From: Pseudomonadales bacterium
Lineage (GTDB): Bacteria; Pseudomonadota; Gammaproteobacteria; Pseudomonadales; Azotimanducaceae
Assembly: GCA_028283025.1 (NCBI GenBank)
Contig: JAPYNO010000072.1
Location: 1 to 34,035, forward strand
Reading direction: 5' to 3'
Length of the DNA: 34,035 nucleotides
Shown here piece by piece: positions 9,390-16,431 of this stretch (positions within the stretch are counted from its first letter, which is position 1; each line of letters starts with the position of its first letter). The notes under the pieces are model-generated. The model was not told the DNA's origin. It ran no database searches and was given only the letters and a program-made list of their open reading frames with translations. Made by a program: the position numbers and the translations under genes.

Positions 9390-10274
9390 ATGACTGCGAA
9401 ACGACTTTGGATACCACTCATCCTGCTGCTTGTCGGGACGGTCATTGCCATCAGACTGATGACGCAGGCGGAGCGATTGATCGGATTCGCAGACGCCCAA
9501 ATTTCAAACATTTCGAAGTTCGGCTTCGAGGCATCGGATGCTGATTGGTCCATTCGCTCGCCCTTGCAGCTTGTCTACACGGATGCGCACCTCGTGCATA
9601 GCACCAAGCCAGAACAGCAGTTCAGCCTTGATTCACTGCGCGTGTGGTTTGACTTGATGCCAAGCCCTTCGCTCGCGAGAATTGCTTTCGCTTCGGACAA
9701 GATGTCTGCGCGCACCGTCCTTGCGTACCTCGGCGCACCATTCGAGTTGACCTCGAATCTCAAGGTGCAGGGCGATTTCTCGTTCAGCGGGCTCGCGAAA
9801 GGCACGCTGCGGATGCACGGCAGCCAAGGCGTGCTCGATACGCGAGAAATCGAACGAATCAATCGCGGGCCGGTGCGTTGGGCGAGGGATTCGGGTCACT
9901 TCATTGACTGGCCAGAGATGATGGCCTTTGAAATCCTGCACGCGGAGTTTGATGCTTCGCGCGGGTTCGACGACACGCGCTTCACGCTTGCCCTAGAGAA
10001 TTTGAAGTTGACTGGCAGTGGCACGGTCGATCTTTTGGCTCAAGATATGGAGTATGACTTTGAGCTGCTGCTGACTTCCGAAGGCGATCAGGGGGATTTT
10101 CGCGCAGGGAAGTTGGTGGCGGATGTGCCTTGGCCGATTCGCTGCCGCGGCAGCTTTGATGAACGCTTGCCCTGCCGCCTAGATTTTGACGCCTTGCGAG
10201 CTCTCGCGCTGCGTCTCATCGCAAAAGATGCCGAAGATGCCTTCAGCCGCACCTTCGGGGAAGTGGAGCATTAG
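9390..10274 (+). CDS. AsmA-like membrane-anchored protein
   Basis: 294 residues from the ATG at 9390, chosen because it directly precedes a single N-terminal membrane segment (LWIPLILLLVGTVIAIRLM); the longer frame adds a low-complexity, unlikely N-terminus. The remainder is a beta-rich periplasmic region with the pattern of AsmA/YicH C-terminal domains: LTGSGTVDLLAQDMEYDFEL, then WPIRCRGSFDERLPCRLDF near the end. AsmA-type proteins affect outer-membrane lipid or protein homeostasis. It is much shorter than canonical AsmA, so this is a single-domain relative. Its stop codon TAG takes its G from the inserted MITE. Without the insert the stop would still be TAG and would overlap the ribosome site of the next gene. 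Confidence 0.5.
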   Translation: MTAKRLWIPLILLLVGTVIAIRLMTQAERLIGFADAQISNISKFGFEASDADWSIRSPLQLVYTDAHLVHSTKPEQQFSLDSLRVWFDLMPSPSLARIAFASDKMSARTVLAYLGAPFELTSNLKVQGDFSFSGLAKGTLRMHGSQGVLDTREIERINRGPVRWARDSGHFIDWPEMMAFEILHAEFDASRGFDDTRFTLALENLKLTGSGTVDLLAQDMEYDFELLLTSEGDQGDFRAGKLVADVPWPIRCRGSFDERLPCRLDFDALRALALRLIAKDAEDAFSRTFGEVEH

Positions 10275-10518
10275 GGCGTGTTCACACTATGCCCGCCGAC
10301 GCTGTTGTCACCTGCGCAAGAGCCGAGAAAGCCGCGTCGCATCCCCCAACACGGTCTCTCCGGCTCTTGCGCAGGCAACAACCCTTCGGGCCGGCCCCGT
10401 GTTCCGCCAGCCTTCGTTCTCGCTCGCTCATGGGGGATACGCCCCACAGCGCTCGCTCGGCCTTGTCTGGCCGAAAACGGGACTCGGCAGCGTCAGCGTG
10501 CATAGTGTGAACACGCCC
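10274..10518. mobile_element. 245-bp MITE-like element with terminal inverted repeats and TA target duplication
   Basis: The ends are inverted copies: GGGCGTGTTCACACTATGC at 10274-10292 and its exact complement at 10500-10518. The match extends to about 31 bp with two mismatches. TA flanks both ends (10272-10273 and 10519-10520), as a 2-bp target duplication would. No transposase frame is present. The interior has a further perfect 15-bp inverted repeat (CCTGCGCAAGAGCCG) and a GGCC-type hairpin, so the element is very structured. TA duplications occur in IS630/Tc1 elements and in the IS427 group of IS5; which autonomous element mobilises it is unknown. It splits two genes that would otherwise be almost contiguous. 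Confidence 0.8.
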
Positions 10519-10529
10519 TAGGAGGAGCG

Positions 10530-12344
10530 ATGAAAGCAAACCGCTTGAGTTTTGTCGCCGTTGCATTGCTGCTCGCCGCCTGCGGCAAGTTCGAAGACCC
10601 GACCTTTGAAGAGGTCTTTGACGCCAATCAAGCCGAGCCGCCGCCTGCAAGAGAGGCGATTGCACAGAGCGCCACGCGCCATCTCTTCTGGGGCGACCTG
10701 CATGTACACACCGCGCTTTCCTATGACGCCTACACCTTTGGCACGCGGGCGCTCCCCGAAGATGCCTATACCTTCATGAAGGGCGGCACCATCAAACACG
10801 CGCTTGGCTTTCCAATTCGCGCGTCGCGTCCGCTCGACTTCGGCGCCGTCACCGATCATGCCGAGTATCTCGGCATCCCGAGACACCTGGCGGGCGAGGC
10901 GCGTGATGCACCGGACGCAAAGCTGATTAAAGCTCTGAGAGACGGCAGTCCGATCAGGTTCAGCGCACTCTATCTTCGCAGGGTGCTCAGTGATTTAGGC
11001 GCAAGTGATGCGTCTCGCCAAGCGCGCTTCGGCAGGGACGACCTTCAGCAGGTTTCGGTCTCGGCTTGGCAGAGAATTATCGATGCCGCCGAGCGCCACA
11101 ATGACCCCGGCCGATTCACCGCGTTCATTGGCTACGAATGGTCTTCCACCCCTGATGAGCGCCACTTGCATCGCAACGTCATCTACCGCTCGTCCACCGT
11201 GCCGAGCTATCCGTTCTCATCGCTTGACTCTGAGAACCCGGAAGACCTCTGGAAGGCGCTCGCGCATCAGCGCGAACAAGGCATGGATGCCATTGCCATA
11301 CCGCACAACAGCAACGTCAGTGACGGCTTGATGTTTCGCGTATCGACCTACGCTGGTGCGCCGCTTGATGCCGCCTATGCAAACCTTCGCAGCGAAAGCG
11401 AGCCCTTGGTCGAGATCTTTCAAGTCAAAGGTACTTCCGAAACCCATCCAAGTCTCTCTCCGAACGATGACCTCGCAGATTTCGAGATCATGGACGAGAT
11501 GCTCTCACGGAGCGTACAGCACAGCCGAGTGCGAGGCAGCTATGCGCGTGACGCTCTGCGCACTGGTCTTGAGTTTGCGCACGAGCGCGGCTTCAACCCC
11601 TTCGAGTTTGGTGTCATTGGCAGCAGCGACAGCCATAATGCGAGTTCATCCTCGGAAGAGGACAACTACCACGGCAAGCTACCACTCTTAGACGGCACGC
11701 CAGCGCAGCGTTTGGGAATCGCCTATGTATCGGAGCGCATATTCAGGGTGCGGGCTTATGGCGCGGCAGGGCTCGTCGCAGTATGGGCTGAAGAGAACAC
11801 GCGCGAATCCTTGTTTCGCGCCATGCGGCGAAAAGAAACCTACGCGACTTCAGGGCCGCGCATCTCGCTGCGATTCTTTGCGGGCTGGAATTATCCCGAT
11901 GATCTCTTGCAAAGCGACTGGTTAGCGCAGGCCTATGCAGGCGGCGTACCTATGGGCGGCAGGCTGCATGGCCATGCGAATAGGCAAAGCCCGGACTTTG
12001 TGTTGGTTGCGCACAAGGACGCCGCTGGCGCCAATCTTGAACGCTTGCAGATTGTCAAGGCGTGGGTCGATGCGTTGGGAGTGAGCCACGAGCAGGTGAT
12101 TGATGTCGCAGGCTCGCCAGATGAATCGGGCGCCACTCACCTGTCGAGCCTGTGGCAGGATCTTCAGTTCGATGCCGCATTGCATGCGCTCTACTATGCG
12201 CGCGCAATTGAAATTCCGACGCCGCGCTACAGCACCTATGATGCCGTCAAGATGGGCGTGCAGCCGCCTGAGCCAGCGATGATTCAGGAGCGCGCGGTGA
12301 GTTCGGCGATTTGGTATCTTCCGGTTCATGGCACAGCACACTAG
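10530..12344 (+). CDS. DUF3604 lipoprotein, PHP-like metal-dependent hydrolase family
   Basis: 604 residues. A lipoprotein signal with lipobox LLAAC places it in the envelope. HLFWGDLHVHTALSYDAY and RPLDFGAVTDHAEYLG are the signature N-terminal blocks of DUF3604, resembling metal-binding motifs of PHP phosphoesterases (HxH, then DH). Later blocks such as NPFEFGVIGSSDSHNASS and RKETYATSGPRISLRFF complete the family pattern. The substrate is unknown. GGAGG lies 4 nt before the ATG. The gene overlaps the downstream dehydrogenase by 17 bp, so those two are an operon. The upstream AsmA-like gene would have been coupled too before the MITE insertion. Confidence 0.85.
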   Translation: MKANRLSFVAVALLLAACGKFEDPTFEEVFDANQAEPPPAREAIAQSATRHLFWGDLHVHTALSYDAYTFGTRALPEDAYTFMKGGTIKHALGFPIRASRPLDFGAVTDHAEYLGIPRHLAGEARDAPDAKLIKALRDGSPIRFSALYLRRVLSDLGASDASRQARFGRDDLQQVSVSAWQRIIDAAERHNDPGRFTAFIGYEWSSTPDERHLHRNVIYRSSTVPSYPFSSLDSENPEDLWKALAHQREQGMDAIAIPHNSNVSDGLMFRVSTYAGAPLDAAYANLRSESEPLVEIFQVKGTSETHPSLSPNDDLADFEIMDEMLSRSVQHSRVRGSYARDALRTGLEFAHERGFNPFEFGVIGSSDSHNASSSSEEDNYHGKLPLLDGTPAQRLGIAYVSERIFRVRAYGAAGLVAVWAEENTRESLFRAMRRKETYATSGPRISLRFFAGWNYPDDLLQSDWLAQAYAGGVPMGGRLHGHANRQSPDFVLVAHKDAAGANLERLQIVKAWVDALGVSHEQVIDVAGSPDESGATHLSSLWQDLQFDAALHALYYARAIEIPTPRYSTYDAVKMGVQPPEPAMIQERAVSSAIWYLPVHGTAH

Positions 12345-13203
12345 CAATGTAGGCTACATTGGCCTCGGCAATATCGGCAAGCCGTGTGCGCTTCGGCTCA
12401 TCAATTCGGGCTTCCTCGCCCATGTGTTCGATGTGCATCAGCCGGCGATGGACGAGCTAGCCGAAGCTGGCGGCATCGCGTGCAACAGCATCGCTGATCT
12501 CGCGTGCGCCTGCCAACACATAGGCATCTGCGTTCGTGACCGCGCCGAAGTTGAGGCTGTGCTCGGTGGTGAAGACGGACTCTTTGAGAACGCCGCACCG
12601 AATACGCTCTTGGCGATCCACAGTACAGTCGCGCAGGCGGACATCTTGAATTGGGCGAATACCGCAAGCAAGCGAGGTCTGCACTTGATCGATGCGCCGA
12701 TGACGGGCGGTGCGCACAAGGCCGCAGCGGGCGGGCTCTGTTATATGGTTGGCGCCGATGCGGACATCTTGGAGCGTTGCCGCCCGGTGCTCGAAACATC
12801 GGCCGAAAAGATAGTCCACGCAGGGCCCGTTGGCACAGGCATCGCGCTCAAGCTCGCCAACAACTACATGCAATACGGGGAGTTTGTGCTCATGGCCGAA
12901 GCGACGCGACTTGCCGAAGCCTGTGGCCTCAGCGCTGAGACCTTGCGCGAAGTAGGGCTTTCCAATGGCGTGGTCAACGACCAGATGCACATGTTCGTGG
13001 CTGGCCGAAACAGCATGGCGCGAACGACTGGCGAAGCCGAGCTGCAAGCCTTGTTCGCACCACTAGGGCAATTGGCAGCGAAGGACTTAGAGTGCGCCCT
13101 TGCGACCGCAGGCGATAGAGACGTGCGGCTGCCAACAGCCGAATTCCTGATCGAACGCATCGAGCGCGTCTTCCTAGCGACCGACGAGTCGAAGCCCGTA
13201 TAG
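12328..13203 (+). CDS. NAD(P)-dependent 3-hydroxyisobutyrate dehydrogenase-type oxidoreductase
   Basis: 291 residues, close to the family norm. The Rossmann motif GYIGLGNIGKPCALRL is at residues 9-24. The substrate-binding DAPMTGGAHKAAAG is near 130, and KLANNYMQYG carries the conserved catalytic lysine. The family (beta-hydroxyacid dehydrogenases) oxidises or reduces small 3-hydroxy acids such as 3-hydroxyisobutyrate or tartronate semialdehyde; the exact substrate cannot be read from sequence. The start overlaps the end of the DUF3604 gene, so translation is coupled. Confidence 0.88.
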   Translation: MAQHTSNVGYIGLGNIGKPCALRLINSGFLAHVFDVHQPAMDELAEAGGIACNSIADLACACQHIGICVRDRAEVEAVLGGEDGLFENAAPNTLLAIHSTVAQADILNWANTASKRGLHLIDAPMTGGAHKAAAGGLCYMVGADADILERCRPVLETSAEKIVHAGPVGTGIALKLANNYMQYGEFVLMAEATRLAEACGLSAETLREVGLSNGVVNDQMHMFVAGRNSMARTTGEAELQALFAPLGQLAAKDLECALATAGDRDVRLPTAEFLIERIERVFLATDESKPV

Positions 13204-13273
13204 GGGTGTCCTTTCGCTTTAGGCATATACTGAAATAAGCTTACTTTCGATTTTTTCGAACTCGCAACGTGAA

Positions 13274-13657
13274 TGGAACGGGCTTCGGCATCCATGGCAC
13301 CATCAGCACGGACTGACAAATGTCTGGTCGCACCCTCCCCTGAACGGCAAAGAGCGCTATCGCGGCAATGGCCGCAAAGTGGCGCCGAGAGTTTGTAACC
13401 CTGGCAAGAACGCGACCGCGCATCTCAATCAAAAACCTTTGGAATTCATGCGTCGAATTGTCTTGATCGCATCAAACAAAGGGGACACGTTGTGGGAGCC
13501 CTTTGGCGGATTATGCACCGCAGCGGTTGCAGCAGTAGAGTGCGGCCGCAATGCCTTCGCCGCAGAGCCCAAAGCGTTCTTTGCGTCCTTGGCGAGACAG
13601 CGGTTAGCGGAAGAGCCCGAAGACGAAGCTGCGAATATCGAGGCAGCATATGGGTGA
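13274..13657 (+). pseudogene. C-terminal remnant of a DNA methyltransferase (N4/N6 type)
   Basis: An open frame of about 127 codons lacks a credible start and N-terminus. It reads HGLTNVWSHPPLNGKERY, then HLNQKPLEFMRRIVLIAS, then GDTLWEPFGGLCTAAVAA. These are the C-terminal blocks of beta-class DNA methyltransferases: a KP(L/I)EFM block, then an FxGxGT-type AdoMet-binding loop, here EPFGGLCT. The DPPY catalytic motif is absent, so the gene is a fragment. Its TGA overlaps an ATG of a following short frame (ATGGGTGA), as in compact restriction-modification operons. Confidence 0.7.
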
Positions 13658-13977
13658 AATACCATCCCATCTCGGCCGGAGCGCCACGCTTTCGAGGATG
13701 ACGAGCGCATAGGGAAGCTCGTTCGCAACGTCCGATCAGCCCTTTGCGCATTGCCCGCGTAGACCGAGTCATGCAGCACTACGTCAAGATGATGCTCGGT
13801 AGGCGGATTGCTGGTATTCCAGCGGAGCATTGGATGTTGTTTTTCAAACTCCACGCTGAAGCGAAAGATCCAGAGGAGATTCTCGCTCGATTGCATAGCC
13901 AGCTAGGGAAGCTCTGCATAACAGAGCTTCCCGTGTGGCACATGGATGTGCCGCCGACTTCAGTGCCGTGAGGCATT
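13650..13977 (+). pseudogene. Frameshifted remnant downstream of the methyltransferase, possibly its restriction partner
   Basis: A frame starting at ATG 13650 (MGEIPSHLGRSATL) stops after 20 codons. A second frame then reads ERHAFEDDERIGKLVRNVRS up to 13762. A third, 13744-13971, reads MQHYVKMMLGRRIAGIPAEH and WMLFFKLHAEAKDPEEIL. The composition looks coding in each piece, which suggests one gene broken by at least two frameshifts. No motif identifies it; position next to the methyltransferase suggests a cognate nuclease, which is inference only. Its 3' part runs into the hairpin array. Confidence 0.4.
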
Positions 13978-14050
13978 GAAGTCGCGAGCAAATCAGAATC
14001 ATAATTCTGATTTGGGAGTCTGAACAAGTCCAAGGATGGACTTGTTCAGA
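13906..14050. other. Array of five consecutive hairpins
   Basis: Five different inverted repeats follow one another with 3-6 bp spacers. H1: 13906-13932, 11-bp stem, loop CATAA. H2: 13937-13952, 7-bp stem, loop GG. H3: 13956-13983, 12-bp stem with one G-T pair, loop GTGA. H4: 13989-14014, 11-bp stem, loop CATA. H5: 14019-14050, 14-bp stem, loop AGGA. Stem sequences are unrelated to each other. It could be a structured RNA, a protein-binding array or a product of repeated template switching. No known RNA family is recognised. Confidence 0.75.
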
Positions 14051-14131
14051 ACTTACCTAGAAGGTCAGCAGGCAGCGTTTGACCGAGAAATCGCAGAAGC
14101 AGTGCGTCACATCGTGGACTTGTTCCGCTAA
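14036..14131 (+). pseudogene. 31-codon open frame after the hairpin array
   Basis: ATG at 14036 lies within the fifth hairpin. The frame reads MDLFRTYLEGQQAAFDREIA and on to EAVRHIVDLFR, ending in TAA and overlapping the stop of the convergent aminotransferase gene. It has amphipathic helix character. It may be the last fragment of the decayed gene upstream or chance; AAGG directly before the ATG is too close to be a good ribosome site. Confidence 0.25.
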
Positions 14132-15510
14132 TCCCTCAAATCCAAACAGTCGTCAAGTGCCATCGTCAACTTGTCGAAAAGCTCATGCACTTGGCTCTCG
14201 CTGATCACGAGCGGTGGACAGATGCCGATGGTGTCGCCCAAAGGCCGGAGGATGAGTCCGCGCTCGTAGGCGCGCTGAACGACTGTCGCGCCCGCCGTCT
14301 GATGCGCATCGAACGCAATGCGCTTGTCGCCGTCCTTCATGAGTTCGATACCGCCCAAGAGCCCCTTGCCGCGAACATCGCCGACGAGCGGGTGTTCGAT
14401 GAGCGCCGCCAAGCGTACCTGCATCACCTCGCCCATTTTGGCGGCCTTTGCGAAAATCTCACGTTCTTCATAGATCTCAAGCGTTCGCAAGGCGACGGCG
14501 CTGCATACGGGATGTCCGGAATAGGTAAATCCGTGGCCGAACACCGGCGCGTCCTTAGCGCTAGCCATCGGCTCATACATGAATTCGGGGATGACGACCG
14601 CGCTCATCGGCAGGTAGGCTGACGACAGCGCCTTGGCCAAGGACATGGTGGCCGGTTCGATCGGGAAGTACTCAATGCCAAAGGCCTTGCCGGTGCGTCC
14701 GAAGCCGCAAATCACTTCATCGTCGATATAGAGAATATCGTTTTCGTCCAAGACTGGCTTGAGCTTGTCGAAATAGCCAACTGGCGGTACAACAAGCCCA
14801 CCTGCGCCACTAATGGGTTCGGCGATGAAGGCGGCGATGGTGTCCGCGCCTTCGCGCCTGATGAGCGCTTTCAGATTGCCGATGATGCGGTCTGTGAAGT
14901 CGGCTTCACTCTCGCCGTCCTCGTGGTCTCTGTAGTAGTGCGGTCGGTCGGTGCGCAGCACCTGCGGAATCGGCAGGTCGAAGTGCTTGTGGAACGGAGG
15001 CAGGCCGGTCAAGCTGCCGCTTGCGAGCGTTGTGCCGTGATAGCCGCCTTCGCGCGCGATGATCTTTTTCTTCTCTGGCTTTCCGATGAGGTTGTGGTAA
15101 TACCACATGAGCTTGACCTGGGTGTCGTTGGCATCGGAACCCGACAGGCCGAAGAATACGCGGCCAGCCTTGAACGGCACCATCGACTTGAGTTTCTCGG
15201 CAAGGCGGATGGCGGGCTCGTGCGAGACGCCGCCAAAGAGCTGTGCGTAGGAAAGATTGCGCATGGCTTCGCTTGCGACGCTGATCAGTTCTTCCTCGCC
15301 ATAGCCAAGGGCAGTGCACCAGAGGCCCGCCAAGCCTTCAAGGTATTGCTTGCCGTGCTCATCGTAGACATACACCCCTTGCCCACGCATACGAAATTGC
15401 GGCCCTTTCTCGTGGTGTGTCGGCAAGGACGTGACCGGATGCAGCAGGTGTTCGAGGTCAAGCGCGGCGAGCGAACCGGGCGGCGCGATGTTGTGCAGTA
15501 CGTCAGTCAA
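14128..15510 (-). CDS. Class III PLP-dependent omega-aminotransferase
   Basis: 460 residues, normal for the family. Visible blocks: GVYVYDEHGKQYLEGLAGLW at the N-terminus, FGLSGSDANDTQVKL, REGGYHGTTLASGSLTG, IAEPISGAGGLVVPP, YIDDEVICGFGRTG with the cofactor-binding Asp, and MSLAKALSSAYLPMSAV with the Schiff-base lysine. Such enzymes move an amino group between an omega-amine (putrescine, beta-alanine, GABA or similar) and a keto acid such as pyruvate. Which donor it uses is not evident. It is divergent from the DUF1244 gene across 67 bp and convergent with the decayed restriction locus. Confidence 0.92.
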   Translation of the reverse strand: MTDVLHNIAPPGSLAALDLEHLLHPVTSLPTHHEKGPQFRMRGQGVYVYDEHGKQYLEGLAGLWCTALGYGEEELISVASEAMRNLSYAQLFGGVSHEPAIRLAEKLKSMVPFKAGRVFFGLSGSDANDTQVKLMWYYHNLIGKPEKKKIIAREGGYHGTTLASGSLTGLPPFHKHFDLPIPQVLRTDRPHYYRDHEDGESEADFTDRIIGNLKALIRREGADTIAAFIAEPISGAGGLVVPPVGYFDKLKPVLDENDILYIDDEVICGFGRTGKAFGIEYFPIEPATMSLAKALSSAYLPMSAVVIPEFMYEPMASAKDAPVFGHGFTYSGHPVCSAVALRTLEIYEEREIFAKAAKMGEVMQVRLAALIEHPLVGDVRGKGLLGGIELMKDGDKRIAFDAHQTAGATVVQRAYERGLILRPLGDTIGICPPLVISESQVHELFDKLTMALDDCLDLRD

Positions 15511-15577
15511 TGGTCTCTCCGTTGAGCGGGATGTAAACTAAAGGCTGTGAATTTTACCTTCCCCCGAGGAGCCGAAC

Positions 15578-15874
15578 ATGGAGCAGGACACACGAACCGA
15601 GATTGAAGCGCGAGTTTTCCGGCGCCTCGTCGCCCACTTCGATGAGCGCAAGGATGTCCAGAATATTGAGTTGATGAGCTTGGCTGGGTTTTGTCGCAAT
15701 TGCTTGTCCAAGTGGTATGTGGCTGCAAGCGAAGAGCTTGGAGAGGGCATCGACTATGAGGCCGCGCGCGAAATTGTCTACGGCATGCCCTACGCCGAAT
15801 GGAAAGCCAAGCATCAAACTGAAGCGACACCAGAGCAGCTAGAAGCCTTCAAGCAGCATCGTCATGACGACTAG
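15578..15874 (+). CDS. DUF1244 family protein
   Basis: 98 residues, the usual size of this small conserved family. Recognisable blocks are VFRRLVAHFDERKDVQNIEL, AGFCRNCLSKWY with two cysteines, and YGMPYAEWKAKHQ. Its function is unknown. GAGGAG lies 6 nt before the ATG. Its last 11 bases overlap the start of the dapB-like gene, so the two form an operon with coupled translation. Confidence 0.88.
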   Translation: MEQDTRTEIEARVFRRLVAHFDERKDVQNIELMSLAGFCRNCLSKWYVAASEELGEGIDYEAAREIVYGMPYAEWKAKHQTEATPEQLEAFKQHRHDD

Positions 15875-16274
15875 TGTGTTCATTCAAGGTCGGCGAGGCC
15901 GCATGGGACAAGCGGTTTCGACAATCATCGAGGATGATGAGTGCTTCGCGCTCACTAGCAGGATTCAGGATGCCGATGCGGTGGTGGATTTTAGTTCGCC
16001 GCAAGGTGCGCTTGATGCTCTGCAGGCGTGTGTCGCCGACAATGTGCCGCTCGTCACGGGCACAACCGCACTTGGGTCAGACTGGCGCGCAGCGCGAGAT
16101 GCGGCAGCGCGGTCTGTCGCGATACTCGAAGCACCCAACATGAGCTTGGGCGTGAACCTTGGCCATCTCGCGTTCAATCGCTCGATCTTCGCCCGCGGCG
16201 CACTGCGCGCGGCTGAATGGATACGAACAGTATCGCCGGGCACCTACTCAATGCGGGATGTGCTTGGCGGTTAG
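15864..16274 (+). pseudogene. dapB: 4-hydroxy-tetrahydrodipicolinate reductase with in-frame internal deletion
   Basis: 136 residues against about 240-270 for DapB. The N-terminal NAD(P)-binding half is normal: GRRGRMGQA, VVDFSSPQGA, VPLVTGTTALGS and APNMSLGVNL. After that the frame jumps straight to what is normally the extreme C-terminus: NRSIFARGALRAAEW and PGTYSMRDVLG. The central domain, with the catalytic HH and the KxDAPSGTA substrate loop, is missing. The junction lies near 16155-16170 and keeps the frame, so a short protein could still be made, but it cannot catalyse the lysine/diaminopimelate step as known. Either another dapB exists, a bypass is used, or this is an assembly collapse. 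The deletion lies just upstream of an IS remnant and a defence pair. Confidence 0.85.
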
Positions 16275-16317
16275 GCCGGGCCACAAGGATTCATATGGTT
16301 GCCACGGACGCCCGGAC

Positions 16318-16358
16318 AGCCTTCGTCTTCTCCTGCGTCAGCCGCTCCTCCGTCCATT
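16318..16358 (-). mobile_element. Short remnant of an ISNCY-like transposase
   Basis: TCTCCTGCGTCAGCCGCTCC here is nearly identical to bases 282-302 of the window, within the HTH coding part of the left-edge transposase. On the minus strand it reads WTEERLTQEK against WTERRLTQEA. Only about 40 bp survive, between the deleted dapB and the defence pair. Confidence 0.55.
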
Positions 16359-16388
16359 ATGTAGTTTTACCCTCATAAATAGATTATC

Positions 16389-16397
16389 TGGCATAAT
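16389..16397 (+). promoter_or_regulatory. Candidate extended -10 promoter for the ATPase-RloB pair
   Basis: TGGCATAAT matches an extended -10 (TGnTATAAT, one mismatch) about 35 bp before the ATG at 16432. No good -35 at standard spacing. GAGG at 16420-16423 is the likely ribosome site. The surrounding 60 bp are clearly AT-richer than the flanks. Confidence 0.4.
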
Positions 16398-16431
16398 TCG
16401 CCGCCAATCCTAATTAAACGAGGTTGAACAG

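Noticed and set aside
13906..14050. CRISPR array or attC/integron site
   Set aside because: The stems are unrelated to each other, so there are no direct repeats, and no integrase or Cas gene is nearby.
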